Origin: Solen grandis
Lineage: Eukaryota; Mollusca; Bivalvia; Adapedonta; Solenidae
DNA length: 64,000 bases
Assembly: GCA_021229015.1 (NCBI GenBank)
Contig: CM037787.1
Location: 34,175,874 to 34,239,873 of the forward strand
Reading direction: 5' to 3'
The position numbers and the translations under genes were made by a program. This document shows, in pieces, positions 36,878 through 47,573 of this stretch; positions within the stretch are counted from its first letter, which is position 1, and each line of letters starts with the position of its first letter. The notes under the pieces were generated by a model. That model was given only the letters and a program-made list of their open reading frames with translations. It did no database searches and was not told where the DNA came from.

Positions 36878-37352
36878 TTTAAGGGCGTATATCACAATAG
36901 CGCAATTTTGTTATACTTTATTTTCAAGGGCAAATAACTCAATATTATGGGCTAGCAACACCTCATTTGATTTCAACTCGATGTTTGGTACATTATCCCT
37001 TATCACTGTGTAAAAGTTGTTGAAATTCTATGCAACAGTTTTTATACTTTAGTCACAAACGCGAACATGTAAAAATATTCGAATTTTTTTATCAAGAAAA
37101 ACGCAGTATAGTCATTTTTTGAAACATGAAGATTAATTATGAGTTAATGTCCTTAGAAATGACAGAAAAGAGCCAAACACTCATATTCAGGGGCAGATAA
37201 CTCAAAAAGTAGCACGGAGACCCCCATATTTTATTCCATAAATTTGTTTCTAGTGTGATTCTCTATAATCATGCCAAAAATCTGCTCGCTAGTTTTGAGT
37301 TTTCTTCTTTGTCTATATAGTAAAATGGCGATATTGTGAAATACGCCTTTAA
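36878..37352. mobile_element. MITE-like element with TTTAA flanks (copy B)
   Basis: Orthologous to 19910-20314. The left end GGGCGTATATCACAATAGCG is intact; the right end reads GATATTGTGAAATACGCC. About 60-70 bp of extra interior sequence lie near 37070-37150. Confidence 0.73.
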
Positions 37353-37692
37353 ATCGCCGTTAACCAGGTGAACAGAAAGTTACACTGTGACGTAAGGGGA
37401 AATTATATGTCGAAGTACCCGCAGTTGAAGGAAAGGTTCATAGCTTGGAACTGTTATCATGTCTGGTTCATCATCAATAAACGACGAAAAGAAAATTGGC
37501 TACAGTCTTGTTATTGATTTACCGCACCAGAAAAGCTAATAGTCCCATACCGTACACTCCATACCGGACACACTGGAAATAATCGATAGTGCTGACGACT
37601 TGTAAAATACCATAAACAACCAGTTCCTTATAATTAAATTGCATGTTACTTTTACTAATATAATGACGATCATGTCTGTTTGGTTCAGCACC

Positions 37693-37724
<32 letters not shown>

Positions 37725-38202
37725 AAAAAAAAAAAGAAAAAAAAAATGAAAGAAAAAAAAAAAGAATGGCTACAACAAAGGGGCGTACTCCAATCGAATC
37801 TGCCCAATTATGCGCCTATTAGTCTAGTACTAGCACCGTCTAGCAACATGTACTTCCGGTGGCTTATTAACCATATTCCAGATTTCCCAGTTTTCAAAGC
37901 AGTTTCCCAGGGCTGGTTCCCGTTCTGATCTGATCTGTTCATCTTTCTGCAGCCGACTGAGAAGGAACCTGTTTGACTGTAATGTCAGCGGTGCTGGAGT
38001 AAAAAGTTGCTTCCTTGCTCAGTAGTATAACATCGTCGTCCTGAGCCGGCGATAATAAAGAAGGGGGATCACTATTTTCGGCTAATTTGAATATCGCATT
38101 TTTGGGAAAATGGTTCATTTAAAATTGAAATGAATAGGCATAAAGAATCAAGCCGCTTCCCGTGTTGTATTAACTCTTATAAATGTCTAACATGTGTTTT
38201 AA

Positions 38203-38516
38203 TGTCCCAATTGAGCGTGACAACAGCCGGGACCGATTACTTCCGGTTTCTTTTGCAGTGAATAAAAGGTAAGCGCTCATTGGTTAATATATGTAAATTG
38301 AATATTGTGCAGGCAAGTATGACTTCCCTGTACTTGCTTATCCGACAATGAATGCATAGTGCGCATTGTCAATTGCATAGTTTATACTTTTCTTTTTTTC
38401 TGGGAAATGTCAGTTTTGTTTATTTTTTTATTGACCAGTAAAAACTTAACATTATATTTACTGCGAAAGGAACCGGAAATAGCCTTTCCAGACTGTTTTC
38501 AAGCTCGATTGGTACG
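38203..38516. mobile_element. MITE-like element with ~60-bp inverted ends (copy B)
   Basis: Orthologous to 21143-21451. The ends TGTCCCAATTGAGCGTGACA and CAAGCTCGATTGGTACG are somewhat more diverged than in copy A. Confidence 0.7.
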
Positions 38517-39161
38517 ATTAATTAACAAAATAATCGTTATAAAAGAAAAACTACCTCAATTACGTTTAGGATTTTCTTTATTTATGCATTCATAACAAAA
38601 CTGGTTCATTTTCAATGTTGAATTTCGTCATAAATGCGTTTTTCCAAATTCGCCTTATATTTAATGATCGTTAAGTTCGAAATCATTCGCCCTATGCAAT
38701 TTAGAGCCCCTGTGCCTAATCTTAGTAAACTGCGATTCTTATAACAAAACAAAGTCATGAATAACTGTTTGGAACTGTGAGCAACACAAACTATTTGTAA
38801 TCTTACACCGAGAAAAAAAATCCAGACTTAAAATAAAAATTTGAGCAAGTTAAGTCCACAGTAGTATGTCTCCTCCTTTCTTCTAGTGATCAATAATGTA
38901 TCTGTATCTGTTTATTTACTCCATTGTCATTTATATCAGCCTCTTTCTTCTACATTATTTTTTTTTTCTTTTTGTATTATCAATTTGTCATATGTGACAT
39001 GAGCTTTGAAAAAACAACAACTTAAAACAATGTGTGTATTTCTCATACATTATCAACATAACAGTAAGTACTACATTTTTTCAATGAAAGTTAGTTACTT
39101 TTCAAAAAATCCATAACAATATACAGAGATGAAAGCCACGGCAATAAATAACCGTAAGTAA

Positions 39162-39759
39162 TACTTCAGTCATATTTGCTCTACGGCGAGGATATTGCGA
39201 CCGTAAGCTCTCTACGTCGAGTAATACTTGTGGTGACCGTACGGTCTCCCTAGGGCGTGTTCCTATATTTTGCAAGCTTTATGGGTCACCGTAGAATTGT
39301 AACGCGACGTTATAACATTTTTTTTTATTTCTGCGGTCGCCGTAGAATTTCTACGGTCGTGTGTCATCACTTTAAATGCCATTCGACACGTAGCCATGCC
39401 GTAGAACGATTCACGGTGACCATACGTCAAGCGTACGGTGGCCGTGCGTTTGCCGTAAGGCTGCTCTAAATTCCTATGAATTCCAATTGTCCTATGCGGA
39501 CAACAAAATTTCCATGGGCGCCGTGTGTCAAAAGTACGGTTCACCCAACGCCTGTCGTAGGTTCGCTGTACGGCGATCCTGTGTCATCACTTTAAATGCC
39601 ATAAGGAAGCCGCAGAATTTTTGTCGGTACTAATTTAATACGACTTCCCTAACATATGTGACTGCAATAGGATGTGACCGTAGAAATTCTGTGGCGGCCC
39701 TAAAATTGCTATTGGAAATTTAAGACCCTACGGCCGCCGTGGCAAATGTGACTGAGGTA
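39162..39759. mobile_element. PIF/Harbinger-like MITE, longer form (copy B)
   Basis: Orthologous to 22110-22575, with about 130 extra bp including CTCTACGTCGAGTAATACTT and CACCGTAGAATTGTAACGC. The TAA target duplication survives on the left and is TGA on the right. The ORFs of 70-93 residues here are chance readings of GCCGTA-rich DNA. Confidence 0.7.
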
Positions 39760-40267
39760 TGACAGCCCATTTTTGGATAAACCGTTAAAATATGATGACG
39801 CCACTTCAAGTCTCAAATATGATTTAATTGAATTTAAATAATAAAACCAGTCAATATATCATATGAATGCAAAAAATAAGTTAAATATATTTATTAAGGT
39901 ACATAAATATAATATGTTACAACAAAGTTGGTATTATTAGTATTGAAATCTGAAATGATATAATAAAGAGTTTTACCTTATTTCAAAGGTAGAAATGTTA
40001 CTGGAGCAGCCTCATCTACAACCTGAAAGAAATGACACTCACAACAGATTTAATATTTAGCTTGTCGATAACGGTAAAGCACATATTTTTTTAAATGCTA
40101 ATTAATTTAATCTCAAAGGAGGCAAATTTCGAGTAAATAAAATATGAGCTCTGCGATATTTTGTCTATTTCTTTTTATGATGAGTTAAGCTTAAAGTTAT
40201 GGATTTTTGTTTTTGTCGAACATTTAAGTTTCCTTTTATTTTTAATAAAGTTATCTTTATTAATAAA

Positions 40268-40557
40268 CCGTCCCCGGTGACCGAATGGTTAGAACGTCCG
40301 CCTCGAGAGCGAGAGGCCATGGGTTCGATCCCCCAGCCGCGACATACCAAAGTAGTAAAAATGTTACTGTTATAGCTCCCTTGTTTGGCGCTCAGCTTAG
40401 GTTTGTTGCAGGACTGGTTGGCCCAGTGTCAGGATTATGTGACTGGGTGTGGTATCATATGTCTACGGCGTGATACTGCAGTGTGGCAGCACTATATCTG
40501 TCTCAAGTAGACATTGACTTCAAATGACTTAGATATTATTGGTGGGACGTTAATCCC

Positions 40558-40597
<40 letters not shown>
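40268..40597 (+). mobile_element. tRNA-derived SINE, family I, ending in (AC)n (copy B)
   Basis: Orthologous to 23088-23422, with head CCGAATGGTTAGAACGTCCG and B box GGGTTCGATCCCCC, ending in an (AC)n tract of about 38 bp. Confidence 0.86.
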
Positions 40598-40598
<1 letters not shown>

Positions 40599-40684
40599 TA
40601 TAAATAAACACAAATAGATCAACACATTTTTATATGTTTTTTTTTTTATTAAAGACTATTTATGTATTTATGCATTCCGGATTC

Positions 40685-40850
40685 CGATCTTGACCCCGGA
40701 CTTGTCTGCCATGTGTCAGAAATAATATGAAGGGTGTGGTATCATTCCATGTGTTTACGGCGTGATACTGTAGTGTGAACGGACCATGTCAGTCTCAAGC
40801 AGACACAGTGTCCAAAAGACTGAAACTCAAAACCAACCGACCACACTACA
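40685..40850 (+). mobile_element. 5'-truncated family I SINE fragment (copy B)
   Basis: GTCTGCCATGTGTCAG through GATACTGTAGTGTG to AAAAGACTGAAACTC. It is the counterpart of 23500-23625 with a longer 3' side. Confidence 0.65.
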
Positions 40851-41060
40851 CCAGCAAAATACGCATTTAGACAAACACATTTGCATCAAAATATATTCAG
40901 CAAAATTTTGATGATACATGGATAATGAACGTTTTGTTTTAAAACATTACATATCTAAGTTTTTATCTTTCCAATCATGAACCCCATTGACCTGACGAGC
41001 TTATCAACAACTGTCTTTATTCTATGAAGATGCACTTTGCGATAATCTATCTGCCGGGTA

Positions 41061-41910
41061 GATCATCAATTTTATTATATGACAATATTTTCACGCTAAA
41101 ATTGTCAAAAAATAGACTGATACTAAAATATTTAAGAGTTCTATCTGAATTTTCAAAATATGCATTTTTTTCACTCGCGCTCTTTAAATTACACCTTTTA
41201 TCAATTTGTATCTGAACTTGTATCATCGTATATAGAATAGCCGATCAAGTTTGATGGATGCAACGAAGTTACGCACATATCGATGGGTCTTCCAGTGCTA
41301 GCTAGTTTTCTTGAAGAGATCATTAAGGTGTTGGACGCATTCTGAAAATGAAGCAAAAATTCAAAGTACATTTTATTGTTTAAAACTAATGTCAATCTGA
41401 CCTACTCGCCCCCCCCCCCCCCCCCCCCAAAAGTTTAAAGTTTAAAAGACAGCATAAACTAAAGCTATTAAATTTCAATTTCCTTGGACATCGATGATCA
41501 AAAGAGAATATACGATTGGTAAGAAATCAAAGAGCTGTTGCATTGAGTGAAGTAGCAGAGCCTTTGCTAAGGGACAAATTATTTATTTTAATATGTATGA
41601 ACTGGTTTTCTTACGTTAAAAGATGGAGAGATATAAAACCGGTTACTAGCCGACCATTGAAACATTATTTGTGTTTATGTTATTTTATATTTTAAGTGTC
41701 TGAATGCTTATAAAACATATTCCAGACGATTATTTCAATGCTTTGCCATAAATAAAAAGAGATTAACCTAATGAGAGCCATTGTTTCTAAAACTAGCCTC
41801 ACATTATCGTTACGAATGGATTGGATCATCGGTTTTTCTTTTTTTTTCAGAGATTTTTCCATTAACCTTTGTAAATTAGCTGAAATGTGTCTTTAACATG
41901 GTAGTTTTTA
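41061..41910. other. Unassigned intergenic sequence with a C20 tract
   Basis: No supportable exon. An uninterrupted run of 20 C occupies 41409-41428. The rest is AT-rich. Confidence 0.55.
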
Positions 41911-42393
41911 TGCCCTGCCAACTGCGGTGCGAGTTATATAGATTTTCGGTCCGTGCGTTTTTCCGTCCGTTCGCCCTTCTTCCGTCACTGTGGCATAGAG
42001 GGTAAAGTCGATGACTTTAACACTCACTAAGCCCCTCACCACGTGGGTTCGAATCCCGGCAGGGTTATTCGGATTTTCATGTGAGGAAGCCTTCCAGCTG
42101 GCTTGCGGTAGGTCGTTGGTTCTACCCGGATGCCTCCGTGCATTCGGGGTCTTCCTCCACCTGTAATTAGCTGGACGTCGCTCTATGACTGAAATACTCA
42201 AATAGTCAAATAGTCTTCCGTCACTCCTCAGGTTTACCTTTTCGTTGGTTTTGTCTATGGAGATTACTTCACATTATTATGAAACTTAATAAAAATATAC
42301 ATTAAGATATATCAACTTATAAAAATGCAGCCAAATGGTTGATTGCGAACAAGGTATAACAGCGGGGCATCAGTGTCGAAGACACTTTTCTTG
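41911..42393 (+). mobile_element. Hairpin-ended repeat element interrupted by a SINE
   Basis: It starts with a degenerate head hairpin (TGCCCTGCCAACTGCGGTGC) followed by a CCGTCCGT-rich stretch, and ends in the perfect 5-bp hairpin GTGTC-GAA-GACAC (42373-42385) and CTTG at 42390-42393. The same 3' terminus occurs at 60904-60927. A family II SINE lies inside at 41990-42214. No coding capacity. Confidence 0.65.
41990..42214 (+). mobile_element. tRNA-derived SINE, family II, nested, with 11-bp target duplication
   Basis: Flanked by CTTCCGTCACT at 41979-41989 and 42215-42225. The B box TGGGTTCGAATCCCGGC is intact; the body TTTTCATGTGAGGAAGCCTT matches family II. The 3' end stops at TGACTGAAATACTCAAATAG, lacking the usual GACGGTAAACCC. 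Confidence 0.85.
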
Positions 42394-44437
42394 TATGAAT
42401 TTTAAGTTTGAAAAATAAGAGTATCTTTGTTATCCCCCCACCAGCTGGCTTGGTCATACAATTTTCTAGGCTATATTTCGATGAAATTGTCGTGATTTGA
42501 GAGCTGTAGTGAAAACCCCATTGTGAGCCCCTTACTGAATTAAAGTTACTCACCCGACCAGTTACCACTCCTCTACTGTTTCCGAGACCCCCTACCGCTG
42601 GCACTAGAGGCAACATCACAAGTGACAGTGATTTCTTTAATCCGAATCGGTCAGACGCTTTCAGTTTTGAGTATACAACATTTAAATTATATAACAAGCA
42701 AATTTGAAATAACAAATGCAGAAGAATGTTAAATCAGGATCTTTACATTAGAATATCTCCTGGTTAAATCAAAGTATTTAAAATCTATTAAGAATGTTAC
42801 CCAGTGTTGTTTATATTTTTGTTGTTTTTAAATAGAGCACAATAAATGTAAATGTAATACTTATTGCTTCCAAAATAAAAATAACCTTTTCACCTACTTT
42901 TATTTATGTTTACTATTTTCTTTCTTTCTTTTCTCTTTTTATCAATTTATTTTATAGGTAAATTGAAATGAAATTTGAATACTACGAAGTTCTCCATCTG
43001 GATTCGAACTCGCAAGCTAGCCTAGCAGCGTGCTGCATAAAAGATTGTAGGTAGCACCATTTAAAACATGGACACGGATGTTTTTCTTTTTATTGGAAAA
43101 TACAGCTGTTGACACAAAAATGGTTCGAAGACAATAACTTAATTACACAGCAGTTATTTAATGACATGACTTTGCACAGCTGCTATACGCTAAAGTAAAA
43201 AGTTCGACCCAAGCAATATTATTATATCGCTCAAGGGCAGATACATTGCCATCAAATTTCAAGGTATTTTATCTACTGTAATATAATTTATTTTAGTTGA
43301 CATTGAATTTCGTTAATTATGTACTTAAGGGAATTTTGCGGGTACATTTATTCGTAGATCTATGTTCTAGAAAACGTGAGGTCTATATAAGAGACAAGTT
43401 TTCATGAAGATTAATATTTCAAGATATCGACAAAAATTTGTGACCAACGAAAATTAATGATTTTACAGTAACTTTAAGTCATACCTGAATGTTCACTATG
43501 AAGAATTGAAAAATAAACAAAATTGTTGTGTTGTATGCCTAAAAGTACACCTCTTAGCAGGATCTAAACAAAATTGTCCGTACCGTTTCATTTTTGTTGT
43601 CTATAGGTATTATTTAAAAAAAAAAAAAAACGAATAAAAGTCATGTCATTTTCCATTTACGAAAATTTTTTGCTATTGATAATTGATTATAAACAAATAA
43701 TGGCATTCGGTAAAACAAATCTTGATTGTTAATACTTGAAGTATGTAAGAAATGCTTTCCGTAACAAACCCATTTATCTCACTGGTCTGGCCTTTTATTA
43801 AATTCAAAATTAGCCCTATCGCTAAAAATTACATTACTGAGAGACATGTTTCAAAGTTTACTCGAATTAACTTTTCTACGAAGTATACTGGTTGATCTTG
43901 TCAAATTAAAAATTAACTTTTACCGAGTGGTTTTGATTTTTTTCTCCTTCAATATACTAGGTACGTATCATAGTGCTTATTAAATTAAGCCTGATTTATC
44001 CAATAGAAATCTATACAAATTATAAAAATATTTTCTTTTTCCTTTCTACACCTGATCTGAGTGATACAGATATAATGGCAAACAAGAAGAATAGAAATAA
44101 AAAGTTTGATAACTACTGGGATTCGAACCCACAACCCCCAATTTCTCATATGTTATTTCGTATTCGATATCTTGCAAAGGTCCATTTCACAGTGAGGTTA
44201 GGGACATTTATGGCATACACACGAAGGCAATTTTAAAGTCACATGGAAACCCTTTACAGATGCTGTGAAAACACTTTGTGAGGTATATATGTCCACTCTT
44301 TTCCATATTTGTTAAATATCATGTACATTTTTTTCTGTTTCGTTTTTGGCCTTTTGATTTGAAACACTTAAATTTCATTCATGACAAAACGTTAATCTTT
44401 AGACTCTGCGTTTAGCAACTATGCAGTATTAATTTGC
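42394..44437. other. Unassigned intergenic sequence
   Basis: A minus-strand ORF at 42715-42317 includes a strong donor, CGG|GTGAGTAA, below 42549; an exon there is conceivable but has no recognisable domain, and the ORF runs into the 3' end of the repeat element. B-box-like words GGATTCGAACTC (42998) and GGGATTCGAACCC (44118) have no partner arms. Nothing else is supportable. Confidence 0.45.
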
Positions 44438-44975
44438 TGAGAAGTATCCTGATTTGAAGTTTACAAAGAGGATATCACATTATTTATTAATTAACCCCAT
44501 TAACGTTTATTGCTTGATTTTATTTATCTATTTATTTTAACTTAGGTTAATGTCAATGTGGGACAATTCCAGATAAATCCATAAAATATCCGGTGCTTTG
44601 TAAACATAGTCCATAAACTTAAATACAATATGTATTAAATAAGATATTGCCTCATTCCCCGAAACAATTTAATAATGATTTTCTTTTGTACAGTCTAAAC
44701 ATGTTGAGTACTAAACTTGCATGAAATGGCAACAAAAACATTCAATTGTATAACCATCATGTCCATTCAGTTATACCACATACTTATGAAGATTATACAG
44801 ATATTGTCGTTGTTGAACAATACCTTTGGTCATTGACAAGTGTGTGATGCACCTTCCCGTTTTCCTAAACTACATGTATGTACTTCTATTGCTCAATGCT
44901 CACCCTTACATAAAATAAAATATGGTATAATTTTATTCATATAGTTTATATTTTTATAGCATTTGAAATTATCTA
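44438..44975. repeat. Small segmental duplication, unit 1
   Basis: Direct repeat of 45140-45927. Both start near GAGAAGTATCCTGATTTGAA and end at AGCATTTGAAATTATCT. Unit 1 keeps the empty site (ATACTTATG) of the SINE found in unit 2. Confidence 0.85.
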
Positions 44976-45139
44976 GCGTAATAGATAATTCACCATTTAA
45001 GAAACCATTTTTAATTGAACGAATAACAAAATGTTTTGGCTGTTTCCAAAACATTTTAAAGAATTCTAAATTAAAATCATCTGATCCTGGACTTTTGTTG
45101 TTTTTCATATTTTTCAATGTAGCTGAAGCTTCCTCATAA
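44976..45139 (-). mobile_element. L1/Tx1-like LINE fragment between the two small repeats
   Basis: The minus strand encodes TYEEASATLKNMKNNKSPGS and then DDFNLEFFKMFWKQPKHFV, the N-terminal part of an L1/Tx1-type reverse transcriptase. It is closely similar to 55325-55500, so both derive from one family. It is confined to the junction of the small tandem duplication. Confidence 0.75.
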
Positions 45140-45927
45140 GTGAGAAGTATCCTGATTTGAAGTTTACAAAGAGTATACCACATTATTTATTAATGAACCC
45201 AATTAAAGTTTTTTTTTTTTTTTTTTTTTAAACTAAGATTGATGTTAATGTGGGATTACAGACAAACAAATCCATAAAATATCCGGTGATTTGTAAACAT
45301 AGTCCATAAACTTAAATATAATATGTATAAAATTAGATATTGCTTCATTCCCCGATACAAATTATAATGATTTTCTTTTGTACAGTCTCAACATGTTGAG
45401 CACTAAACTTGCATGAAATGGCAACAAAAAAATTTCAATTGTATAAACATCATGACCATTCAGTTATACCACATACTTATGGGGGCCGCCGTGGCCGAGC
45501 GGTTACAGCCGTGGACTACAAATCTCTCAGCCCCTCACCGCAGTGGGTTCCCGGCAGGGACTTCGGATTTTTCATGTGAGGAAGCCTTCCAGCTGGTTTG
45601 CGGTAGGTCGGTGGTTCTACCCAGGTACCTCTGTGTACTCGGGGTCTTCCTCCACCTGTAATTAGCTGGGCGTCCCTATATGATTGAAATACTATCGCAG
45701 CGACGGTAAACCCCAATACAACAGCACTATACTTATGAAAATTATACAGATATTGTCGTTGTTGAACATTATCTTTGTCATATCTTAAGGTATAATATGA
45801 TGCACCTTCCCGTTTTCCTAAACTACATGTATGTACTTCTAATGCTCAATGCTCACCATAACATAAAATAAAATATGGTATAATTTTATTCATTTAATTT
45901 ATATTTTTATAGCATTTGAAATTATCT
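45140..45927. repeat. Small segmental duplication, unit 2, with SINE insertion
   Basis: Second copy of 44438-44975, carrying a poly-T run at 45211-45229 and a 247-bp SINE. Without the SINE the two units have similar length. Confidence 0.85.
45482..45728 (+). mobile_element. tRNA-derived SINE, family II, full length
   Basis: The best head of this family: GGGGCCGCCGTGGCCGAGCG then GTTACAGCCGTGG. The B box is damaged (GTGGGTTCCCGG). The 3' end is TGATTGAAATACTATCGCAG then CGACGGTAAACCCC. Flanked by ATACTTATG at 45473-45481 and 45729-45737; unit 1 of the small duplication has the empty site. Confidence 0.88.
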
Positions 45928-46462
45928 TGTATGTCTATTCAAAACAGACATACATTGTACATTTCAACTGTCCTTTTTCAATAACGATGAATAATTTCAC
46001 CTTTTTTAAACAAATTCCCATCAGATGTATCTTTGATGTAATTCCCAAGAAACATGGAGCAAAGAGATTACACAGCACATATCCAGGAATATAAATAGAA
46101 CATGTTTCTCCCGCCTTTTTTTTTTACTGAATCAGAATTTTTAATGTGACTTTTGGTATGGATTTTTGTAATTTTCGCAAAAATGTATGTGCCATTTTTT
46201 TTTAAGTTTCGATTTGAATAAAAAAAATCAATGTGACATTTTCTGTTTAGATGTGACTACGGCACAGGAGCTCCCTATTTTCATATTACCTGGCACAGGC
46301 AATGTTAACAGAGCTTGTAGTATATACTATTAAACAATGACTGAATCATTTGATTACCTTCATTAATTGTATTGTATTATATTCGACTGTCAGTCATCGA
46401 ATAAATCAGAGAGAAAACGAATCATATATGCTATGAATAAAAGTTGAAGAGTTTATATTTGA
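45928..46462. other. Unassigned intergenic sequence with a small perfect hairpin
   Basis: 45928-45954 forms a 9-bp stem (TGTATGTCT / AGACATACA) with a 9-nt loop. The rest is AT-rich with no gene signal. Confidence 0.5.
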
Positions 46463-46647
46463 TTTGTTTGTTTGTTTTGTTGGGTTTAACGTCCCACCGA
46501 CAGTATTTCAGTCATTTGGAAACAAGTTCTACTTGAAACAGATATAGTGCTACCACACTGCAGTATCACGCCGTAGACATGTGGCCAATCAGTCCTGCAA
46601 CTACCTTTATATGCTGAGTGCCAAGCAAAGAAGCTATTACGACCCCA
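46463..46647 (-). mobile_element. 5'-truncated SINE, family I, minus strand
   Basis: On the minus strand it ends ATGACTGAAATACTGTCGGT then GGGACGTTAAACCCAACAAA with an (AAAC)n tail, and starts within the TTGCTTGGCACTCAGCATAT part, so the tRNA-like head is missing. Confidence 0.82.
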
Positions 46648-47073
46648 AACTTGTGGGCGTGATGGGGTTGAGGCCTATTTGTTTTTTATTGAAAGTTAAA
46701 TAAATTTAAGTTTCCTACGATGAACTATACGACCCAGTCTCAACAGGTACTTTGCTGTTGGTTAATAATATGTCATGACTATCAACAAAACGCAAGGCAT
46801 GACATGAAAAAGACACCATTATAAATCAGGAGCTTTTTAGAATATTATTTTATTACATGGTTATCTAAAAGCTGAGTGTTGTTAAGCAATGACGTAGGTG
46901 ATTTGCATTTAGAGATAAATGCAAATAGTCCTTCTACTCACATTCTTCAATGAGATCATATATTGAATATTTTAGTAAAGGGAGTCAGAATAATACAAAT
47001 ATAAATTGCTTAAGAAAAAGTTTAATTAGGTAGTGCAAAATTTACAAATAGCGAAGTTAAGATTATTTCCATA
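46648..47073. other. Unassigned intergenic sequence
   Basis: AT-rich, no exon, RNA gene or repeat recognised. Confidence 0.45.
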
Positions 47074-47573
47074 CAAAGGTACGCGGTATGCTGCCAATTT
47101 AAAAAAAAAAAAAATTCAATGACCTTATATATAAGAAGGTAGGTAACTTCTTCCACTGAAAACTTACATCATGTTGTTTCAATTGCAGTAACTCTTGTGA
47201 AATTTGTTGGATTTTCATAAAATTGGTCTCATTTTGCGTTGAAGGGATAAATAAAGACAATCAGGAACAAAAAACATCCCCTTGCCAAAGGTACAACAGT
47301 TCGCGAATTGTTTCCGACCAAACACGTTTTCGACTTCGCGAACTGTTGTTGCGCGATTCCTTTGGCAAGGGGATGTTTTTGTACCTGATTGTCTTTATTC
47401 ATCCCTTCAACGCAAAGTAAGACCAATCTTATTAAAATCCACCACATTTCACAGGAATTACGGCAATTGAAACAACACGATGTACGTTTGTAGTGGAAGA
47501 AGTTACCTATCTTCTTAATTATATATAAGGTCATTGATTTTTTTAATGGGCTGCAACGTACCGGGCACCTTTG
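47074..47573. repeat. 500-bp imperfect palindrome (foldback element)
   Basis: The left arm 47074-47307 is the reverse complement, with scattered mismatches and small indels, of the right arm 47335-47573. The termini CAAAGGTACG and GCACCTTTG pair; the inner arms CAACAGTTCGCGAA (47294-47307) and TTCGCGAACTGTTG (47335-47348) are perfect and enclose 27 nt. Shared phrases inside the arms include AACATCCCCTTGCCAAAGG and GGTAACTTCTTCCACT. Overlapping ORFs on both strands are mirror readings. It could be a foldback/MITE-type element; a transcript would be a long hairpin RNA. Confidence 0.88.

Larger units (their letters stand above)
26777..41060. repeat. Segmental duplication copy B
   Basis: Direct repeat of 8931-23832 with the same order of elements. 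Private features include a LINE 3'-end insertion at 27095-27536, a deletion of about 330 bp in the LINE relic, fewer minisatellite units, a longer (GT)n tract at 30350-30388 and extra sequence inside the MITE-like elements. It lacks the copy A LINE insertion. Its left flank is a GA/GT microsatellite and TTTCGTAT; on the right it diverges from copy A after about 41060. Confidence 0.92.

Noticed and set aside
39257..39544. ORFs on both strands in the CCGTA-rich MITE
   Set aside because: Absence of stops follows from the GC-rich, repetitive interior. The frames are not shared with copy A.
42317..42715. 132-codon minus-strand ORF with an internal GTGAGT donor
   Set aside because: Part of it lies in the 3' end of a repeat element, and no domain or conserved acceptor is visible. 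Kept only as a remark in the surrounding stretch.
44115..44135. tRNA T-arm-like TGGGTTCGAATCCCA on the minus strand
   Set aside because: Only the T arm is present, with no D arm, anticodon arm or acceptor. A similar isolated word at 42998 is rejected too.
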